Shown one piece after another: positions 16,701-24,188 of a stretch of DNA of 59,818 nucleotides. This DNA is from Clostridia bacterium. Its GTDB lineage: Bacteria; Bacillota; Peptococcia; DRI-13; UBA5745. The DNA lies in assembly GCA_018434325.1 (NCBI GenBank), contig JAHDPO010000008.1, positions 1 through 59,818 on the forward strand. The letters are read 5' to 3'. Under the pieces are notes generated by a model that searched no databases, was not told the DNA's origin, and saw only the letters and a program-made list of their open reading frames with translations. Position numbers and translations under genes: made by a program. Every line of letters begins with the position of its first letter. The first letter of the stretch is position 1.

Positions 16701-17283
16701 TAAAAATCACCCACCTTTCGCCGTCAAAGTCCTCAAATTTTTCGGTCGTGACGTTCTGCTCGAAATAGACCGCAAGGATGCGCTTGATGTCCTCCTTATC
16801 GGCTCGCTTTACGGAAAAGCCCTGCTCTTTCAAGGACTTTTCGATGCGGGACAGATACGGAAACACCTCTTTTTCTTTTTCATCCCGCAGGCGAATGAGA
16901 ATGAGAAACTCCCTTGCGGTCGCCATCTGTACCTGTATCCTGTCAAGGAAGGACAGGTCTTGCTCCAGCAGCTTTCGCACCACAGGATTCTGCTCCTGTT
17001 CAATGCGGCTGCGGAGAAACCGTTTGTTGTCCTCGAAGTTTTCCCGGCTATTTAAACACATCAGTTCAATCTCGGCGATGCCTTTAAGCACGTTCATCAA
17101 CGCATAGATTCGGGTGCTAATGCTGGCCTCGGACAGCACCGAGATGTTGCTGGGCTTGATGATAAAATACACCAGCTCGCCATGACCGTAGGTCTGCAGG
17201 CTGTAATCGGTGACAGCCTTGGTACCGATGAGCTGACGGGTGGAGGCTCGCTGTTTTGCCTCCTGCTTTGCTTTTTTACTCAC
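16693..17283 (-). CDS. Conjugal transfer protein, VirB4 N-terminal-like partner
   Basis: The protein is 196 residues, soluble, helical and charged (VYFIIKPSNISVLSEASIST, FLRSRIEQEQNPVVRKLLEQ, EFLILIRLRDEKEKEV). The pattern resembles the N-terminal domain that precedes the ATPase in VirB4/TraE and is found as a separate gene in many Gram-positive ICEs. It starts at GTG 17283, overlapping the VirB3-like stop by 8 bases, and its own end overlaps virB4 by 8 bases, so the three are translationally coupled. It likely acts in the same complex. Confidence 0.75.
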   Translation of the reverse strand: MSKKAKQEAKQRASTRQLIGTKAVTDYSLQTYGHGELVYFIIKPSNISVLSEASISTRIYALMNVLKGIAEIELMCLNSRENFEDNKRFLRSRIEQEQNPVVRKLLEQDLSFLDRIQVQMATAREFLILIRLRDEKEKEVFPYLSRIEKSLKEQGFSVKRADKEDIKRILAVYFEQNVTTEKFEDFDGERWVIFNE

Positions 17284-17545
17284 TTGGCGTATACCTCCAT
17301 TCGTAGAATTGCTGCTTGGTCATAAAAAAAGCACAGGCATACCGGAGAAAATCCAGAATACTTGTGTCCTCAAATTGTATGGTTAAAAAGGCGTAGACGG
17401 CGGTCATCACGATGGGAAGCGCCAGTCCAAGCTGGGAAATTGCAAGCACAGAGAGAAGAAGCGCCACGCCGATGATGCCGATATCCCGAAGCTGCCACAG
17501 CCAGAGGGTTGCCTTTGCCCTTAAGTGGTCGGGGTAGATATACAT
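17276..17545 (-). CDS. VirB3-like inner-membrane channel protein
   Basis: The protein is 89 residues with a short cytoplasmic start (MYIYPDHLRAKATLWLWQL), two closely spaced hydrophobic helices (~22-41 and ~43-57), and a soluble tail ending in YEWRYTPSE. The length, topology and position immediately before VirB4 fit VirB3/PrgI-like subunits that anchor VirB4. AGGAGG precedes ATG 17545 at good distance. Called from topology and position more than from sequence motifs. Confidence 0.75.
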   Translation of the reverse strand: MYIYPDHLRAKATLWLWQLRDIGIIGVALLLSVLAISQLGLALPIVMTAVYAFLTIQFEDTSILDFLRYACAFFMTKQQFYEWRYTPSE

Positions 17546-17557
17546 GAGGCACCTCCT

Positions 17558-18124
17558 TTACATCCGCATAGAAAAACCGGAACCTTGACTCAGCTTCGGC
17601 TCCATTTCCTTGGGGTAATAATGTACATTCATGGTAGCGAGGTTTTTATTGAGCTGGTCAGCATACTCGACGGCCTGCTCCATCATATCAAACTCCATCG
17701 GCTTGCCGCCTTGCTTGCACCAGCTTTGTGCCGCACCGCAGACCGATGCAGCGCTGCGCACCGCCCATACGCCATATTTTTTATCCATTGCAAGACCTCC
17801 TTGTATTTGTTCGGCGGATACCTCCCGGACAGGGATACCCAGCTTTTTTGCCTCTGTGATTTCGGCAGCCATACCGCTGGATATGCGCTCGCCGCACACC
17901 CACAGCTCGTCACAGGCCAGAAGCACCCGATGCCCCATTGTGAGACCGGCACTTCGCTGCACCAGATCGTTGTCATCCAAAAATTGCGGATATAAAAGAT
18001 GCACAGCTACCGGCGTACAGTTCTGCCTCATTGCATAGCGGCAGGCTGCCTTTGCAAATTCAATATTTTTCAGCACATCACCGGCGTAAGGAGAGGCGAT
18101 GTAGACCAGCTTATGCTCACTCAT
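17558..18124 (-). CDS. DUF4406 (nucleoside 2-deoxyribosyltransferase-like) protein
   Basis: The protein is 188 residues from ATG 18124, overlapping the VirB6-like stop as ATGA. Residues ~5-105 (KLVYIASPYAGDVLKNIEFA, ACDELWVCGERISSGMAAEI, AKKLGIPVREV) match DUF4406, a Rossmann-like fold related to nucleoside deoxyribosyltransferases and seen in phages and ICEs. The remaining ~80 residues are a separate short domain, with no clear family (KYGVWAVRSAASVCGAAQSW). Its place inside the type IV secretion core is odd for an enzyme. It may be cargo involved in nucleotide metabolism or signalling. Function unproven. Confidence 0.75.
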   Translation of the reverse strand: MSEHKLVYIASPYAGDVLKNIEFAKAACRYAMRQNCTPVAVHLLYPQFLDDNDLVQRSAGLTMGHRVLLACDELWVCGERISSGMAAEITEAKKLGIPVREVSAEQIQGGLAMDKKYGVWAVRSAASVCGAAQSWCKQGGKPMEFDMMEQAVEYADQLNKNLATMNVHYYPKEMEPKLSQGSGFSMRM

Positions 18125-19023
18125 TTCGCCACCGCCTGTATCACCGTTTTGGTCATGTTCACCGCTGTCTGCGCCGCATACATCGTACTCATGAGGTTTG
18201 CCTTGGTGGAGGTGTCCAGCCCGAACTGTCCGGCAATGCGGGGGATTTCTCCTGCCGCCAGCATCAGCCCAAGGCCGAGGAGAGCATGGTCTTTCACCAC
18301 CATGAGTCCTGCAATCAGCACCGTTGCCTGCAAAAATGCTGTGAGGCACAGGCCGATGACCTGCTTGCTCCATGAGACAAAGCCGTCAATATAGCCACGG
18401 GGAACGGAAAACATATACAGGCTCCCCACAGCAATTTGAATGAGCAGGATGCCGCCTCGCTTCAGGTTGGCGAAGAATATTTTAATGACCGAATAGCCCA
18501 TTAGGATCAATATAAAGATCATCATGATGGGGCTGGTGATAGCAGATAGACCGCCAAACACATTGCTGGTCATGGCCTGCTCCAAATTTCCGGCATCCTG
18601 CAGCGAGGTGATGATATTTCCGGCTACCGTGCCGAAGTCGGTTCCAAGACCGGTAATCCCGGCAGTGAGGCTGCCCTGCAGGGACACCGACAGCTTATAC
18701 AGTTCCACCGGCACAGTGGTAAACAGGCCAACGGCCATAAAGCCCTTGATGGCGTTGAGGGCAGTGTCTTTGATGCTGCCTCTGCCGGATTGATATTCGA
18801 TTCCGCATTCAAAGGCGGCGACCACAAGGCCGACACCGTAGAGCGCCCATGCCAGATAGGAGAAGAACAGGACGATGGACTGTACCCAGCTCATGGTGAA
18901 CAGGTCGGCTCCCATGTTTCCCATCTGCATAAAAAAATCGCCGAGGAAGCCCACAATCTGACCGTAGATCCAATCCACAATCTGACCGAGGACAGTGTCG
19001 GCGATAAAATCCCAAATGAACAT
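18121..19023 (-). CDS. VirB6/TrbL-like polytopic channel protein
   Basis: The protein is 300 residues with at least five hydrophobic helices (for example VLFFSYLAWALYGVGLVVAA, PIMMIFILILMGYSVI, GLCLTAFLQATVLIAGLMVV) and a periplasm-type amphipathic loop in the middle (SLTAGITGLGTDFG). This layout is characteristic of VirB6-like proteins in Gram-positive ICEs (CD1112-type). It would form the inner-membrane pore. ATG 19023 has AAAGGAG upstream at 10 bases. It is the first gene of the VirB6-DUF4406-VirB3-VirB4 block. Confidence 0.85.
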   Translation of the reverse strand: MFIWDFIADTVLGQIVDWIYGQIVGFLGDFFMQMGNMGADLFTMSWVQSIVLFFSYLAWALYGVGLVVAAFECGIEYQSGRGSIKDTALNAIKGFMAVGLFTTVPVELYKLSVSLQGSLTAGITGLGTDFGTVAGNIITSLQDAGNLEQAMTSNVFGGLSAITSPIMMIFILILMGYSVIKIFFANLKRGGILLIQIAVGSLYMFSVPRGYIDGFVSWSKQVIGLCLTAFLQATVLIAGLMVVKDHALLGLGLMLAAGEIPRIAGQFGLDTSTKANLMSTMYAAQTAVNMTKTVIQAVAK

Positions 19024-19114
19024 TTGAAGTCATCACTCCTTTCGTCACCGCAGCCACAGCCCAAGTACATTTTTAGTGGGTATTTGAGATGCGGCTGCAG
19101 GATTGATTTATGAC

Positions 19115-19143
19115 TTGACAATCAGCTTTTTTAGAGCTTTAAT
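19115..19143 (+). promoter_or_regulatory. Sigma-A type promoter for the plus-strand small gene
   Basis: TTGACA at 19115-19120, a 17-base spacer, and TTTAAT at 19138-19143. It points against the surrounding minus-strand operon and lies 44 bases upstream of the small gene's start. Confidence 0.65.
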
Positions 19144-19187
19144 ACCACACAACGGAGGCCGCCGAAAAAATGAAAGGAGGTATTTGT

Positions 19188-19361
19188 GTGGCAGATTACA
19201 AAAAACTTTATCATAAAGTGTTTAGCGCAGTAACCGATGCCGAGGCACTCGTTTCTCAGGCGGCTCATATCATGCGCACCGCCCAGCAGGAGTGCGAGGA
19301 AATGTATATGGATGCGGACGACACGCCGCTGCGCCTGATGGACAAGCCGGAGGAGGAGTAA
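19188..19361 (+). CDS. Small conserved ICE/phage protein, divergent from the operon
   Basis: The protein is 57 residues from GTG 19188, which has GGAGG 8 bases upstream; the ATG at 19170 would put the ribosome binding site inside the gene. Sequence: ADYKKLYHKVFSAVTDAEAL, then AQQECEEMYMDADDTP. Short helical proteins with DYKKLY...F.A.TDA...A...AQ..AEE.Y are frequent in Clostridia mobile elements; function unknown. It is the only plus-strand gene inside the transfer region and has its own promoter, so it or its transcript may act against the operon. Confidence 0.65.
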   Translation: MADYKKLYHKVFSAVTDAEALVSQAAHIMRTAQQECEEMYMDADDTPLRLMDKPEEE

Positions 19362-19379
19362 AACATTGCTTTTCCTCCG

Positions 19380-19718
19380 CTACATCCCCAGCACCTGCCA
19401 GATGTATAATGGCGCTGTCAGGGTGAACACCAAACAGGCGAACAGGATTGCCGGAGCCGCCCACTCGAACTGCCCATGCTTGCGATAATCAAAATATGCG
19501 GTTCCGAGTTTCGCAAAGAAAAACACCGCCAGAATCAGGTCGATGGCGGGGAACACCACCTTGTTGACCACCGTCTTAATCTGCTGGGAGGCGGTGTTCC
19601 ACGTTCCCTCAATCGCTCCGGCCACATCGCCGGTTCCCGCCGCAAAAGCGGTCTGGCTGAACACAAGACAAAGGAGCAGCGCCACGCAAAGGGCGGCTGC
19701 CAGTCGCTTCATTTTCAT
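19380..19718 (-). CDS. VirB2-like pilin/channel subunit (DUF3852-like)
   Basis: The protein is 112 residues from ATG 19718 (AAAGGTGG 7 bases upstream). A signal peptide (KRLAAALCVALLLCLVFSQT then AFAA) is followed by a short loop and two hydrophobic helices (PAIDLILAVFFFAKLG and PAILFACLVFTLTAPLYIW). Size and topology match VirB2/TrbC pilins. The longer open frame starts inside the previous intergenic hairpin and is rejected. I recall the family as DUF3852. Confidence 0.75.
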   Translation of the reverse strand: MKMKRLAAALCVALLLCLVFSQTAFAAGTGDVAGAIEGTWNTASQQIKTVVNKVVFPAIDLILAVFFFAKLGTAYFDYRKHGQFEWAAPAILFACLVFTLTAPLYIWQVLGM

Positions 19719-19744
19719 TGATTTTCCACCTTTCTTTGTGAGGG

Positions 19745-19786
19745 TAAAAAGCGCAAGGCCACAGCTTTTTTCGAGCTGCGGCCTTG
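19745..19786 (-). terminator. Terminator-like hairpin before the VirB2-like gene
   Basis: CAAGGCCGCAGCT and AGCTGTGGCCTTG (minus strand, 19786-19754) pair over 13 bases with one G-U, followed by CGCTTTTTACCC and then the next ribosome binding site. The plus strand also has a T6 after the hairpin. Confidence 0.7.
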
Positions 19787-19800
19787 TTTTTTCTCTGTTT

Positions 19801-21534
19801 TTAATGGGGTTTTTGGGGCGCAATGTGCCAGTCATCCCAAAGTGATCCTCGGATGGTGATATTATCGGTAAAGTTAAGGGAGAGCATCCCGTCCGGTGTC
19901 CAACTGTCAATCAGCCAAGTGTGAGGGGTGTAGCTTCCGTCCGGGTACCAGATGGGCGTGAAGTGTGTCCTGCTCCCATAGGTGCTGTATTGATTTTCCT
20001 TAAACTCAAACCGGGCGCTGTAGCCGGAACTCATGCGCTCCAGAAGCCGCCAGTAGGTCTGGTATGCGAATTCCGGGAAGTAGGTTACCGCAGTCTGTGC
20101 ACCGGTAACCGCCGAGGACTGATTGGTGCTGACACTTGCGGTGACCGTCTGGTTAAAGCCATAGCCGGACTTCATGCTTTTTCCGCTGGCGGTAGGGCTC
20201 TTGTCATCCGGCTTGATGCTCATGGAGGCAGACAGGCTGGCTTGATACCGGTCGAGGTCAAACTCCCACCAGCCATGATCCTCCCACCAGCCGTTGTCTA
20301 CCCAATGACCGCCATCCTCGCCATGATCGCAGTAATCCCAATCGGAAATCCATACCCAATATTCCTGCCACCAAGGTCGCCAGACACTCCAGCTCGCCGA
20401 GGTTTTCTGCGGCTTATTGACCACAGACGGCCTTGTATACCCATCATTTCGGTCGTCTGCTACCGGATTGGGGGGTGGTTTTTTATCAAGGTCAACGATA
20501 TTTACATTGATGGTGGCCTTGCTGGAGCTGCCGCCTCCCGATACGGAAACGGTAATGGTCATCTTCTGCGGAGTGCCGGGCGTTGTCCAGCGTATCCACG
20601 CCAGCTGGCTGTCGCCATTCGGATAATAAATATTGCTGACCTTGAGGCTTTTGCCGTTCACATAAAAAGTGGCGGACACCGGCTTATCCGGATCGCTCTG
20701 ACCGCCGCTGACAGTGATGGCTGTGATGACTTCGGTGTTCACCCGGTACTCATAATCATAGACCGACACATCGGGCGGTTCGGCAGGCCTATCCTTAAAG
20801 CGCACGATACCGAGACCAAGGGCGGCTTTGATATCTACATTGGAGGCTGCGGCGCTTTTGCTGCCCGACCATGCGGGATAGCCGAGGTCGGCCACCTCCA
20901 AGAACATGGACAACGGCAGATTCTTATGTGAAAGAGAAACCATTCGCTTGCGAAGCAGACCGCCGACCTGAGCATCATACAGGGCGGCTTCGGTGGCTGT
21001 AGTTAACACCATCACACCCTCAAATTTATAAAAGGCAAACGGCTCAATGAGTAATTTATAGTCACCGTTAATTAACACATCGAAGTCCATTCCTACAGTT
21101 TCTGAAATAGACCGGATGACTTGCTCATCGGTGAAATAACTCTTGATAGCAGCGATGTTATTGCTGCCGCTGGTGCTGATAATTCGGGGCAAAGACTGTG
21201 CCGGGTTTTTAAAGGTATATCCTCCCTGCACAGGAGAGAGTCCTCTACCGCCAGTGTATTGCAGTTTGCTAACCTTTCCAAAATGATAGATGCTGGAGGG
21301 AGGTGTTTTATTGGTGAGGTCAACGGGTGTTGTCACAGCAGTGTGGTCACTTGCCCGAACTACCGTCACCCGCACACCATCATTACCGGGAGTCCATGAA
21401 TTAGTGCTGGTACCATCGCCCATACCACCACCGCCACCGTCCACATTGCCCTCACCAATGGCATAAACCGAAACCGGCGAAACCAGACAAAGCAGCAGTG
21501 CCAGTGATAGAAAAACAGAAAACAATCGCTTCAT
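19801..21534 (-). CDS. Secreted, Trp-rich surface protein of the ICE
   Basis: The protein is 577 residues from ATG 21534 (AAGGAG 5 bases upstream). A signal peptide (KRLFSVFLSLALLLCLVSPV) is followed by a Gly-rich linker (GGGGGMGDG). A large extracellular part has an Ig-like or beta-rich middle (SATFYVNGKSLKVSNIYY, KMTITVSVSGGG). A conspicuous aromatic stretch around residues 390-435 contains many Trp plus Asp/His (WRPWWQEYWVWISDWDY, WVDNGWWEDHGWWEFD). No sortase motif. It lies next to the VirB2-like gene and may be a mating adhesin or pilus-tip protein; the family is not recognised beyond ICE association. Confidence 0.7.
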   Translation of the reverse strand: MKRLFSVFLSLALLLCLVSPVSVYAIGEGNVDGGGGGMGDGTSTNSWTPGNDGVRVTVVRASDHTAVTTPVDLTNKTPPSSIYHFGKVSKLQYTGGRGLSPVQGGYTFKNPAQSLPRIISTSGSNNIAAIKSYFTDEQVIRSISETVGMDFDVLINGDYKLLIEPFAFYKFEGVMVLTTATEAALYDAQVGGLLRKRMVSLSHKNLPLSMFLEVADLGYPAWSGSKSAAASNVDIKAALGLGIVRFKDRPAEPPDVSVYDYEYRVNTEVITAITVSGGQSDPDKPVSATFYVNGKSLKVSNIYYPNGDSQLAWIRWTTPGTPQKMTITVSVSGGGSSSKATINVNIVDLDKKPPPNPVADDRNDGYTRPSVVNKPQKTSASWSVWRPWWQEYWVWISDWDYCDHGEDGGHWVDNGWWEDHGWWEFDLDRYQASLSASMSIKPDDKSPTASGKSMKSGYGFNQTVTASVSTNQSSAVTGAQTAVTYFPEFAYQTYWRLLERMSSGYSARFEFKENQYSTYGSRTHFTPIWYPDGSYTPHTWLIDSWTPDGMLSLNFTDNITIRGSLWDDWHIAPQKPH

Positions 21535-21550
21535 TTTATCTCCTTTCCGC

Positions 21551-21580
21551 AACAAAAAAGCACGGCATAAACCGTGCTTT
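21551..21580 (-). terminator. Terminator-like hairpin before the surface-protein gene
   Basis: AAAGCACGG and CCGTGCTTT (21580-21557 on the minus strand) pair over 9 bases around a 6-base loop, followed by TTTTGTTG and then the ribosome binding site AAGGAG. Confidence 0.7.
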
Positions 21581-21597
21581 TCTGCTGCTTATTCTAT

Positions 21598-22140
21598 TTA
21601 GTCCATGTCACCGATTTTGTTGCCATTCTCATACATATTATCAAGTCGTTCCCCTTGATTGGCTCCTGCATTCGGCACATTGTCAAAACCCGGCAGCCCA
21701 CCGCCACCCTGCGGTTTGCTTTCGGGAGGAGTCGTTTTTTTCTCAGTATCCTCCGGTTTGTAGACAGGCGGGGCATCGGTGCTTTCGGGAGTAAAGTCAT
21801 GGTCTTTATCCGAGCTGGGTGTCCTGTCAGTGCCATCCGCTGTTTTTGGATTCTCCGGGGCTTCCGGCTTTACCGGATCGGACTGGAGCTTCTGCTCCGG
21901 CAGGTCGGTTTGAGGCGGCAGGGTTTCCACCGGCTGCGAGGGTGTATGATTGGGCGGCGTGACCACCACATCAGGCGGCTGCACCTCCGGCGTTACTGAA
22001 GAAGAGCCTTGCTCCGACTGAGGCAGGGTATCCGGTTTATCGGGAGCCTTGGCGAACTGCATTCCAATAGCGACCAGAAGTGCCAGTCCGAGAACCGATA
22101 CCCCTGCAATGGTCAGCCTTTTCTTTGTTTTCTCTGTCAT
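21598..22140 (-). CDS. Membrane-anchored Pro-rich extracellular protein (DUF6550-like)
   Basis: The protein is 180 residues: a short basic start (TEKTKKR), one transmembrane helix (~9-26), then ~150 residues rich in Pro, Glu, Asp, Ser and Thr with no predicted fold. Such spacers hold a terminal element away from the membrane. It lies between the surface-protein gene and the TadE-like gene. I recall similar ICE proteins as DUF6550. Role in the pilus or mating bridge is a guess. Confidence 0.65.
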   Translation of the reverse strand: MTEKTKKRLTIAGVSVLGLALLVAIGMQFAKAPDKPDTLPQSEQGSSSVTPEVQPPDVVVTPPNHTPSQPVETLPPQTDLPEQKLQSDPVKPEAPENPKTADGTDRTPSSDKDHDFTPESTDAPPVYKPEDTEKKTTPPESKPQGGGGLPGFDNVPNAGANQGERLDNMYENGNKIGDMD

Positions 22141-22236
22141 ATTGAACCCCTCCTTTGAGAAGTGTAAAATGCTACCTTTTTGTATTTTTCACCATACTAT
22201 ATTTTTTTCCAGAAGTCCAGACAATTTCCCGCACAG

Positions 22237-22782
22237 TTAAAACACCTCGGTATACCCTGCCTGAACCTTGAGCTTGATTTTCATGGACGGAAGCTGCTTG
22301 CCGCCGAAATAGACCGGCACCTCCAGCCAGATTGTGGCATCAGCCTCGAAGCGCTGGACGTTTCTTGGAGAAGAAGGTGCCAGCGGCGCATTGCGAATGG
22401 TGACGTCCAAGCCGGAGAGCTTGTATTCGAGCGCATCTCCGGAATACTTTACATGGCTGCCGCTGATTTCTTCCGTACCGAGAACACTGTCCATGTAGCT
22501 GTAGATATCGCCGGTGTTCACGCTGTAGTAGAAGGAGGAACCGTCCGGCTGATAGCCGCCGCTGTATCCCTCACGAACTCCATGATACACATCGGCATAG
22601 TTGTCGTTGACAGTGACGATGATGGCATCCTGCAGGGCTTCTTTTGCGCCGCTGGCGATAATATTCAGCCTGAAAAACTCCATCACGCCGCACAGAATGA
22701 GGATAAGCGCCAGTGTAATGGCCACCACCAAAGGGAAGCCGTTACCGGCCTTGCATTTGAGAATTCTTCTCAGCTTGGTCAT
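22237..22782 (-). CDS. TadE-like pseudopilin
   Basis: The protein is 181 residues from ATG 22782, overlapping the previous stop as ATGA. The basic leader TKLRRILKCKAGNG precedes a hydrophobic segment (FPLVVAITLALILILCGVMEFFRL), the TadE-type layout with an acidic residue at the end of the helix. The rest is an extracellular beta-rich domain. It would be processed by the A24 peptidase encoded at 28288 and form a minor component of the pilus. A longer frame to 22929 lies inside the neighbouring gene. Confidence 0.75.
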   Translation of the reverse strand: MTKLRRILKCKAGNGFPLVVAITLALILILCGVMEFFRLNIIASGAKEALQDAIIVTVNDNYADVYHGVREGYSGGYQPDGSSFYYSVNTGDIYSYMDSVLGTEEISGSHVKYSGDALEYKLSGLDVTIRNAPLAPSSPRNVQRFEADATIWLEVPVYFGGKQLPSMKIKLKVQAGYTEVF

Positions 22783-23174
22783 TTGTGGTACACCTCGCTT
22801 TTCCCGGAGGCCTCTGAGCGCAGGGTGATGGGAAAAGAGCCGAAGCCGCCGAACAGCCCGATATTCATATCCAATGTTAAGGTGACGGTGATTTCTCCAT
22901 TGAGCTGGATACTGCCTGTCTTTGACCATGAAATCCGGGGACTCAGCCCGGTCTGCTCAGTGAGAACCGCTGCACGGCGGCTGGTTTCGCTGCCGACTCT
23001 GCCCGAGATTTCCGCTTCCCTGCACAGCTCGGTGGCGTAGGTATCCAGTTGGTTTTTGGCGATGAACACAGGCAGCACCCGCACCGCCAGTACAATCACC
23101 AGAACAGCACATAAGACGAGGACACACACATCAATGTAGCCCTCGCCACGTTTGGATTTTAGAATTTTCTTCAT
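22779..23174 (-). CDS. DUF4320/TadE-like pseudopilin
   Basis: The protein is 131 residues from ATG 23174 (GGGAGGG ~6 bases upstream). The leader MKKILKSKRGEGYID is followed by a hydrophobic helix (VCVLVLCAVLVIVLAVRVLP), then a 95-residue outer domain. The motif RGEGYID recurs as RGEGFVD in the Flp-like pilin at 28718, so both are probable substrates of the same prepilin peptidase. It is translationally coupled with the next gene. Confidence 0.78.
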   Translation of the reverse strand: MKKILKSKRGEGYIDVCVLVLCAVLVIVLAVRVLPVFIAKNQLDTYATELCREAEISGRVGSETSRRAAVLTEQTGLSPRISWSKTGSIQLNGEITVTLTLDMNIGLFGGFGSFPITLRSEASGKSEVYHK

Positions 23175-23186
23175 GTTCACCCCTCC

Positions 23187-24056
23187 CTAAAACATCCCGC
23201 CAAGAGACTTTATAATCTCAAAGGCGATGATGGCCAGATAGGTAAATAAGAAGCACATGAGCATGAGAAAGGAAAACACACGGATTTTCGGTGGTATCTT
23301 CTGCGCCTCACTCTTGAGTCGCTGCAGCTCCAGCTGCTTGAAATCGTGCGCCAGCATCTGAAAATACAAGGTGCTGTCATCGCCTCGCAGCGCACCGATG
23401 AGACCACGGGTAATATCCGACAGCATGGGCGAATTGAGCCTCGCCTCAAACCGGGTAAGGGCGGCCTCATAACTAGAGGATCGCATATCCGCTGCCAGCA
23501 TGGTCAGTTCCCCGGCAAAGACTTCCCCGGCGTTTTTCTTATAACTTTCCACGATGGACAGCACATCACGGGAGGCTTTCAGTTCCTGCTCTATGCTGGC
23601 AACAAATCGGGGCAGTTCCTTTTCCACGGCAGCTCGCTTGACCGACAGCTTTTCATCGGCCTTTTTTGTTTCCTTAAAATACACCATCACCGACAGGAAT
23701 ACCACCACTGGCACCAGCAGCGGAAAGACTAGCCCTGCCGGGATTACAGCCAGCAGGATTGCTCCGGCCTTGACCAACGCATAGGTCTGATAAATCTCCG
23801 GCTCCATGTTCATGCCGGTGGCTTTCAGCACATTCTTCAGCCGGTGTTTGCGGTATTCGTCCATGCGGATATACCTTGATAGCTTCACCGCAAAGGTCAT
23901 GAGATAGGTTTCAAAACTCCTTGCCGCTTTTTTCTCTGCTCTTGTGGTGTTCAGCATGGCTTTCGCCGTACTGAGATAAGGCAGGCGTAGCACATCCAAA
24001 AGGATAAAGAACAGACCAGCTGCCAGTGTTAATCCAAACAAAAATAGTAGTTGCAA
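23187..24056 (-). CDS. TadC-like pilus assembly membrane protein
   Basis: The protein is ~289 residues. TTG 24056 is chosen because GGAGG lies 8 bases upstream; the ATG at 24077 would include that site in the gene. Type II secretion F-like architecture: N-terminal helix (QLLFLFGLTLAAGLFFILLD), central helices near 110-145, the conserved cytoplasmic stretch VEKELPRFVASIEQELKASR, and a C-terminal helix (LMLMCFLFTYLAIIAFEI). With TadB it forms the platform for the pilus. Confidence 0.82.
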   Translation of the reverse strand: MQLLFLFGLTLAAGLFFILLDVLRLPYLSTAKAMLNTTRAEKKAARSFETYLMTFAVKLSRYIRMDEYRKHRLKNVLKATGMNMEPEIYQTYALVKAGAILLAVIPAGLVFPLLVPVVVFLSVMVYFKETKKADEKLSVKRAAVEKELPRFVASIEQELKASRDVLSIVESYKKNAGEVFAGELTMLAADMRSSSYEAALTRFEARLNSPMLSDITRGLIGALRGDDSTLYFQMLAHDFKQLELQRLKSEAQKIPPKIRVFSFLMLMCFLFTYLAIIAFEIIKSLGGMF

Positions 24057-24075
24057 ATAGATAGACCTCCTTTGC

Positions 24076-24188
24076 ATTAAAATCCCCCTCGGAGAGCATG
24101 GGGGGCACACGGGGGGAACTGGTTCCCGCCCGTGAGGTGCGCCGTGAGCGAAGCGAACCATATCACTTCCGCAGAAGTGATGCGCACC
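24076..24188 (-). other. Intergenic stretch with three stacked hairpins
   Basis: Between the TadB and TadC genes the minus strand can form three structures. First, AGGTGCGC closes on GCGCACCT around an inner hairpin ATCACTTC-TGCG-GAAGTGAT. Second, CACGGG-GGGAAC pairs with GTTCCC-CCCGTG. Third, CCCCC pairs with GGGGG, followed by ATTTT. The TadC ribosome binding site follows directly. It may be an attenuator or RNA processing site that sets TadC levels. Confidence 0.5.

Noticed and set aside
14868-17283. VirB4 gene split by a frameshift
   Set aside because: The two genes overlap by an orderly ATGAGTAA and both start correctly; a two-gene arrangement is known in Gram-positive ICEs.
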